This document shows, piece after piece, positions 57,421 through 64,000 of a stretch of DNA of 64,000 bases. The position numbers and the translations under genes were made by a program. This DNA is from Toxonevra muliebris. Taxonomy: Eukaryota; Arthropoda; Insecta; Diptera; Pallopteridae. The notes beneath the pieces are model-generated. The model made no database searches and had not been told where the DNA came from. It worked only from the letters and a program-made list of their open reading frames with translations. The DNA lies in the NCBI GenBank assembly GCA_963691655.1, contig OY829328.1:75582400-75646399 (forward strand). The letters are read 5' to 3'. The stretch's first letter is position 1. Every line of letters starts with the position of its first letter.

Positions 57421-57436
57421 CAGTGGCGGTTCAATG
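57421..57436 (+). repeat. hAT-like terminus at the left edge of array 7
   Basis: CAGTGGCGGTTCAATG, a CAGTGGCGG-type start, followed within 30 bp by GGGAGGGCTGATGCCCC and then the array. No right partner or duplication of the flanking CTATCCCA was found. Confidence 0.45.
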
Positions 57437-57449
57437 ATTTCGGTTTAAG

Positions 57450-60400
57450 GGAGGGCTGATGCCCCATAAACTTAGGACACAATTATCAGATCAATAAATT
57501 TTTCAAAATTATGACAAAAATCAGTTCAGAAACGGAATCCAGAACAAAGCTCAGTCAGATATTCTTCAAACAAATTTCAGATTAAATTTATACCAAAAAT
57601 CTGACCCGAACTTAGAACCGAACTCAGACCAGATCTAAGACTAAATTCAACCAAAAACGCATATCAAATTTGGACTAAAATTCCGAAAATCAAATCAAGA
57701 AACCTCTCTCAATATAGATCCAAACTTCAGGCCATAATTTAAAGTATAAGACCATCATGTTTAGACCAGAACTAAAATCAAAACTCAAACCAAATTTAGA
57801 TCAAAATTGAAGAATAAATTCAAACTAAATCACATACTTTAATTGGCATCAAAACTCAGACCGAACGGACCTTAAATTTAGATCAAAATTTATACCAAAT
57901 TTGAATGAAAATCTAAACCGAATTTAGGTTTTAGATCAAGCTATAAATTTGAACCCAAATAATACTAAATTTTTAGTAAAAATCAAATAAAAACTTAGAC
58001 CAAACCCCAGACCCAATTTCAGGCTAAATTTCAAACTAAATTAAAACAAAAAATTAGGCCAAGATTCTACTCAAAACATAAGCCAAATTAGACTAAAAAT
58101 CAGGTCGAAAACGAAATAAGGCAAGAAATTACAATTTAGACTAAATTTAGATAAAAAACCAAATCAGAAATTAGACCAAAATTTAAACAACGAATCAGAC
58201 AGAAATTCAGACTACAAATCAGACTAGAATTCTGAGTAAAACTATAACCAAACTTCAGACCCAAATCGGATACAAAATGGGACTGAAACTTGGACTCGAA
58301 CTCAGACCAGAACTCAGATAAGACTCAAACTAAATACAGACACAAATTCAAACTAAAACTTTAACCCGAATTTGGACTAAAACTTGAGTCAAACGGTCCT
58401 TAAATTTAGACCAAAATTTATACCAAATTTGAATCAAATCAAAACTCATACCAAAATATAAACCAAATTCGAAGCTTTATATAAGCCTAAAATTCGAACC
58501 AAAAGAACGCTAAATTTAGAGCAAAGAGCAAATAGGAACTAAGACTAAAATCTAGACCAAATTTGAGGCTAAATTTCAAACCAAATTCGGATCAAAAACT
58601 ATGCTAAAATTCATGCCAAAAAAACAGTCCAAAAAACTAGCCAAATCTAAAATCAAATTCATATTAAATATCAGATCGAAAAAAGACCGAAAAGGTTCCA
58701 AAAAATTTGACTAAATTAAAACAAAAAGCAAACCAGAAATTAGACCAAAATTCAGACTACAAATAAGACCAAAATTCGGACTACAAATCGTATTAAAATT
58801 TATTCCAAAATTCAGACCAATACTTTGACCAATCTTCAGACTCAAATCAGATCCGAATTCGGACATTAATTTAGACCAATATTCGATGACGTTTTAGACT
58901 AAATTGCAAAACTAATTCAGACCAAAAATTGAGATAAAAATTCAAACCAAAACCTGCACCAAAATTCAGACCAAATTTGGAAGAAAAATTAGACTAAAAC
59001 GTAGATCAAGTTTAGACCAAAGAACTAGTTAAAAAATCAAACAAAATTTGGTTCAGAAATCAAACGAAACTAAGACCAATAGTCTGACTGAGATTTAGAC
59101 CAATATTCAGCCTTCATTCTGACTAAATTTAGACCAAAACTACGACCGAAATTAGACTACAAATCAAACCATAGTTCAACCCAAATTCAATTGAACAATA
59201 AAACCTAAATTCAGGCAAAAATTATACCTAAATGCAGACTAAATTCTGAACAAAAATTGTGAAAAAAATCAGTTCAAGAACGGAACAAATTTCAGGTAAA
59301 AAAAACTAAAAGTAAGACCAGAACTCATAATAAAATTCAGACCAAAATACTGCTCAAAACAAATTTAGACCAGAAATCAGACCAAAATTTAAAGCAAACT
59401 TTAAATCAAGATTCATATCGAAAATCGAACCACAATTAAGACCAAATTTAGACCAAAAGCCGACAAAACTCAGAGAAAAATTTGGACCCGAAAATCAGAC
59501 CAGAAATCATACTAACTTAGACCAAAATTCAGATCAGAATTTGAACCACAATTAAGAACAAATTTAGACCAAAAGCCGACAAAACTCAGAAAAGAATTGG
59601 GCCAGAAAATCAGACCAGAAATCATACCAAGCGTAGACCAAAATTCAGACCAGAAACTGAACCACAATTAAGTCCAAATTTAGACCATAAGCCGAAAAAA
59701 ATTCAGAGTGAAATTAGGACCAGAAAATCAGACCTGAAATCGTACCAAACTTAGACCAAAATTCAGACCAGAAACTGAACCACAATTAAGACCAAAAGCC
59801 AACAAAATTCAGAGAAAAATTGGGACCAGAAAATCAGACCAGAAATCATACCAAGCTTAGACCCAAATTCAGACCAGAAACTGAACCACATTTAAGTCCA
59901 AATTTAGACCATGGGCCGAAGAAAATTCAGAGTGAAATTAGGACCAGAAAATCAGACCTGAAATCGTACCAAACTTAGACCAAAATTAAGACCAGAAACT
60001 GAACCACAATTAAGACCAAATTTATGCCATAAGCCGAAGAAAATTCAGAGTGAAATTAGGACCTGAAAATCAGACCAGAAATCATACCAAGCTTAGACCA
60101 AAATTCAGACCAGAAACAACCACAATTAAGACCAAATTTATACCATAAGCCGAAGAAAATTCAGAGTGAAATTGGGACCAGAAAATCAGACCTGAAATCG
60201 TACCAAACTTAGGCCAAAATTAAGACCAGAAAGTGAACCACAATTAAGACCAAAAGCCGACAAAATTCAGAGAAAAATTGGGACCAGAAAATCAGACCAG
60301 AAATCATACCAAGCTTAGACCCAAATTCAGACCAGAAACTGAACCACAATTAAGACCAAATTTATACCATAAGCCGAAGAAAATTCAGAGTGAAATTAGG

Positions 60401-61015
60401 ACCAGAAAATCAGACCTGAAATCGTACCAAACTTAGACCAAAATTCAGACCAGAAACTGAACTACAATTAAGACCAAATTTAGACCAAAAGCCGACAAAA
60501 TTGAGAGAAAAATTGGGACAAGAAAATCAGACCAGAAATCATACCAAGCTTAGACCCAAATTCAGACCAGAAACTGAACCACAATTAAGACCAAATTCAG
60601 ACCATAAGCCGACAAAATTCAGAGTAAAATTGGGACCAGAAAATCAGACCAGAAATCGTACCAAACATAGACTAAAATTCAGATTACAAATCGAACCACA
60701 ATTAAAACCACATTTAGACCATAAGTAGATTAAGTTTAGAGTAAAATTGGGACCGGAAAATTAGGCTAGAAATCATACCAAACTTAGAACAAAAATTGGA
60801 CTAAAACTCACACAAAAATTGAATCGGAATTTAGATAAAATTCTTGCCAAAATTTAGTCCTAAGCTCAAGCCAGAAACTGAACTCAATTTTAGACCAAAT
60901 TACAGATTTAAACTCAGACCAGCAATGAGACAAAAAATCAAACAAAAAACCAGACCTAAAATTAGAAAGAATCCGATCCAAAAAATCAAAACGAGACTAT
61001 TTTCAAGCACTCTTA
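57450..61015 (-). repeat. 12-bp-unit satellite array 7 (ACC orientation)
   Basis: The longest array, about 3.6 kb, of units like AAATTTAGACCAAAATTCAG. The first ~1.9 kb is strongly diverged and without clear higher order. 59340-60790 is organised into ~117-bp units (next entry). Confidence 0.92.
59340..60790 (-). repeat. ~117-bp higher-order repeat, about 12 copies
   Basis: Unit, in plus-strand order: TTAGACCAAAATTCAGACC, AGAAACTGAACC, ACAATTAAGACC, AAATTTAGACC, a marker RAAGCCGA (about 59458, 59574, 59690, 59917, 60033, 60257, 60374, 60490, 60607), AAAATTCAGAG, AAAAATTGGGACC, AGAAAATCAGACC, and AGAAATCRTACCAA. Markers are spaced close to 116 bp. Two subtypes, with GAGAAAAATTGGG or GAGTGAAATTAGG, partly alternate. 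Confidence 0.93.
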
Positions 61016-62970
61016 TAAACGGATGCTAAGTTTTCAGTTTTTTTTTTTTTTTGTAGTCCACAGTAGCCCCCCCCCCCCATCCGCCCCTCTAACTCCTCCA
61101 TTGCTACCGCATCACAATTTTCGTCTTTTCCTCTCAACGCTAAACACAAGCATCAGCATCAGCAGCCATGACCGTAACCGCACTTGGGTGTTTTGGTTGA
61201 AAGTTGAAGTTTCTTGAAGTTTACGCTGCTCACAAATTTTACATGCAAAGTGGACAAATGGCAAAATGCATTTCTGTAACGAAAAGTTTTGTTGGTTTTA
61301 CAGCACAGTAACAAATAGAGAGAAAAAATAAAAAACAAAAAAGCATAACATTTTTGAAAGCATATTTTTCTCTCTATAAAGAAATTTTAGTTCAAGCTAA
61401 TGGCTTGAACTATGCGTTCGTTCATTTTGGCAGCTATCATATTCGTAGCGGCCAAAAACAAAAAAAAAAAACAAAAATGGGTGTGTTGTTTTTCCTTGTT
61501 GATAGATGAATTCGGAAGAATATGAAAAATAAGCTTTAAAAAAAAACAAAGTAGTGAGACGACCAGGACTTTTCAGGAAGTATTGAATTTCGTTTTACTA
61601 TTTTAATTAAGGCCATTGGGATTTTAAAAATGTTGTGGTATTTTTCGAGGTGAAATATAAAAATTAAAGCATTTAAATTTTTGGATTTTTTTTTAAATGT
61701 AATAAATTTTTTCAGACACACTAACTACCACCAGAAAAAAACCAGAGTCAAAAAAAGTTGCTGAAATAAAAATCACTGTAAACGCAATGCAAACGCATTT
61801 ATTTTATTTACGACTCTACGCTGCGGTATTTTGTCTTCTTCGGCAAATACCGCGCTGCAACTTGCTTTGCAATACACGTAAAACTGCACGCTGCACAAAA
61901 TTACAAAAAAAAAAATAAATAAATAAATATAAACGAAAAATTTGCTGGAAAATCTCTTTGGAGTAAGGTAGATAGGTAGATATCATTGCACATGCTTTGA
62001 ACATATAATGAAATGAAATGGTTGAAGATACGAGAAAATACGTTACAAAAATGTAAATAAGCATTATCGGCATCGAAATGACAACGTGACCATAAAAAAA
62101 CCAAAAAAAAAAAAAATAGTCTAGGGCCACAACGACGATATTGCGATACGGTTGAATTGATCAAAACTGAAAACTGAATTGAGCCTGAGTTTGAAGCTGA
62201 ATGACTGAGTTTGAATGCTGAATACTGAACGGAATTGTAAGGAAAATAATATTTGCATATATGTATGTATACCTCTCTTTTTTTTTTTTTTTTTGTATGT
62301 CAATACAGCATGTGCGCAAATGTCCTTTTTGTATGTGTGTGTGTGTAACTTTTTACCAAGATTGCAATGCAATTTACGTAAAAGTTGCATGTCATACGCA
62401 CACGCACTGATACACACACAAATAAGAGAAAGGCCATAACATTACCAATACAGATACTACATATACCGACACTCACACACACAGGCACACACTTTAGATA
62501 TTCATTTGTCAGTTGCAGTATAGAGCAATACCGTTATATGCCATATAAAGTCCATTCTAGCATATGTTTAAGCTGTCATAATGTATAAAGTCTCATAACT
62601 CTGTCAATGTATTAAATTGGTTAATATACAAACATATATACATACATGCATACATAAATACATACATACATACATACATACATACATACATACATACATA
62701 CATACATACATACATACATACATACATACATACATACATACATACATACATGCATATATACACACACTTGTATACTTGCATACACAAATATTCATCAAGT
62801 AGAAAAATTGTTAAGGTCTGAAGTTTTTTGAACTGAGTTTTTTTTGTACTTAAATTTAAATTCAAGCCTGAATTCAGCAAAGACTTTAGCCCTGTAATCA
62901 GAAAGTAATTCAGATCCCCCTAATACTACCACTACTAAAACGCTAAGGTAGAGCGTAGAGTTTGGACAAC
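61016..62970. other. non-coding DNA with homopolymer and CATA runs
   Basis: Poly-T then poly-C near 61037-61078, poly-A near 62104-62116, poly-T near 62279-62294. No gene is recognised. Confidence 0.5.
62657..62752 (+). repeat. (CATA)n microsatellite, about 23 copies
   Basis: A near-perfect 4-bp repeat flanked by similar imperfect CATA/TATA sequence. ORFs over it (Tyr-Ile-His-Thr or Cys-Met-Tyr-Val repeats) are artefacts. Confidence 0.97.
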
Positions 62971-63089
62971 TTAACCCTTTCGGTGCCATAGTTTACTTTT
63001 TTGAAAATACAAGTTTTGCCACGAAGCCCCAAATTTAAAATATTATTGTATATTATTTTTATTTTAATAATAATAATTTAATATTAATA
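62971..63089 (+). mobile_element. terminus of a TTAA-type element, cut by mariner copy 2
   Basis: TTAACCCTTTCGGTGCCATA matches the terminus of the element at 9910-10612. About 100 bp on, the mariner begins. The rest would lie beyond the mariner, outside the window. Confidence 0.5.
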
Positions 63090-64000
63090 TTGGGAGTATG
63101 AATGTATAAACTCGTATTTTTTTGTAATTTGGACAATTATTGCGAAAAGTGACTATAAATTTATTCTTTAAAGTATTGTCCATCGTTAGCCACAACCTTT
63201 TCCCATCTTTCTAGTAGCATATGGATTCCGTGTCGAAAGAACTCCTCATCTTTTGAGGCTATCCACGAATCGACCCATTTTTTGAGTTCTTCGAAAGACC
63301 GGAAGTGCTGTTCAGCCAGGCCATGTGTCATCGATCGGAACAAGTGGTAATCAGAAAAAGCAATGTCTGGGGAATACGGCGGGTGGGGTAGCACTTCCCA
63401 TTTCAGCGTTTCCAAGTATGTTTTAACTAGCCTTGCAAAATGCGGCCGAGCATTGTCGTGTTGAAGAATAACTTTGTCGTGTCTATTCTCATATTCTGGC
63501 CTCTTATCCTTTAATGCTCAGCTCAAACGCATCAATTGTAGTCGGTAGCGGTCGCCAGTGATCGTTTCATTCGGTTTCAACAGCTCATAATACACGACAC
63601 CTTTCATATCCCACCAAATACACAGCATGAGCTTGAATCCATGGATGTTCGGCTTTGCCGTTGATGTTGATGCATGTCCGGGCGGTCCCCATGATTTTTT
63701 ACGCTTTGGGTTATCGTAACGTATCCACTTTTCACCGCCAGTCACAATACGATGCAGAAAACCCTTTCTTTTCTATCGTTCAATCAGCAGTTCACATGTG
63801 AAAAATCGTTGTTCGACGTCTCTCGGCTTCAATTCGTACGGCACCTAATTTCTTTGCTTTGGAATCATTCCCAATGCTTTTAATCCTTTAGAAATGGTTG
63901 ATTTATCAACTCCTAAAGATTCTGCAAGTTCTTGTTGCGTTTGACATGAATCTTCTTCGAGTAATGCCTTCAATTCTTCATCTTCGAACTTTTTCGGGCC
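63090..64000 (-). mobile_element. mariner element, copy 2 (runs off the window)
   Basis: Starts TTGGGAGTATGAATGTATAA after TA at 63088-63089, matching the terminus of copy 1. At least 911 bp are present. The other end is outside the window. The transposase is decayed. Confidence 0.95.
63161..64000 (-). pseudogene. decayed mariner transposase (copy 2, partial)
   Basis: Aligned to copy 1 by eye. The C-terminal part lacks copy 1's frameshift (GLAEQHFRSFEELKKW). It has in-frame stops: TGA at 63518-63520 where copy 1 has Arg, TAG at 63773-63775 where copy 1 has Gln, and TAG at 63845-63847 replacing Trp of WVPYEL. The first catalytic Asp is changed to Gly (TGGEKW, codon at 63734-63736). The second Asp region (RPHFARLVKTYLETLKW nearby) and the third (AFSDYHLF) remain. 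Inactive, and older than copy 1. Confidence 0.93.

Noticed and set aside
62593..62880. Cys-Met-Tyr-Val and Tyr-Ile-His-Thr repeat ORFs
   Set aside because: CATA microsatellite read on both strands.
1..64000. CRISPR array or bacterial-type system
   Set aside because: The tandem repeats have no unique spacers of constant size, no cas-like genes occur, and all recognised genes and elements are insect-type.

Overview
This is nuclear DNA of a higher dipteran fly, most likely a large-genome species. The evidence is strong AT richness, a single intronless Twisted gastrulation (Tsg) family gene, tRNA-derived SINE sequence, insect-type Tc1/mariner, hAT and non-LTR remnants, and abundant dipteran-style microsatellites (CA, CATA, GAT, poly-T). 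The species cannot be named from sequence alone. Gene density is about one gene in 64 kb. The window is mainly transposon remnants and satellite-like arrays.

Layout. 0.6-2.1 kb: ITm-type (DD37E) Tc1/mariner copy A carrying a nested foldback element. 2.8-5.0 kb: a segment bounded by an inverted repeat, holding a 5'-truncated Tc1 DD34E transposase fragment and a TAG-rich dispersed repeat. 5.0-14.5 kb: degenerate minisatellite, two solo foldbacks, a tRNA-like head next to a 246-bp AAGAG array, several TTAA-bounded (piggyBac-like) mini-elements, and a non-LTR and a mariner fragment. 15.0-18.7 kb: two hAT elements with perfect 8-bp target duplications and a PIF/Harbinger-like MITE. 19.3-20.1 kb: the Tsg-family gene, the only convincing host gene, with a plausible TATA/Inr promoter and a poly(A) signal. 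20.2-25.9 kb: foldbacks, a second 3-bp-TSD MITE and hairpins. 26.1-28.9 kb: the first large array of a degenerate ~12-bp unit (GGTCTGAATTTT-like). 31.2-33.3 kb: an unrelated-looking ~65-bp array interrupted by a 5'-truncated non-LTR insertion with a 12-bp TSD. 33.3-34.9 kb: DD37E copy B, inverted relative to A. 36.1-37.7 kb: a third hAT. 38.4-41.2 kb: R1-type and RNase H non-LTR remnants, another 12-bp array and a complete SINE. 42.9-45.5 kb: TAG-rich repeat copy 2 split by a nearly intact mariner. 45.6-61.0 kb: further 12-bp-unit arrays in both orientations, with 24-, ~47- and ~117-bp higher-order repeats. 63.1-64.0 kb: a decayed mariner that runs off the window.

Only the Tsg-family gene is likely to have host function: a secreted cysteine-rich modulator of BMP/Dpp signalling. 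Everything else recognised is mobile DNA or its products. The most unusual feature is the dispersed 12-bp-unit satellite family. It covers roughly 12-13 kb, occurs on both strands, has built different higher-order units in different places, and in three places lies beside CAGTGGCGG-type hAT-like termini. All coordinates for degenerate repeats are approximate, and all family assignments were made by eye.
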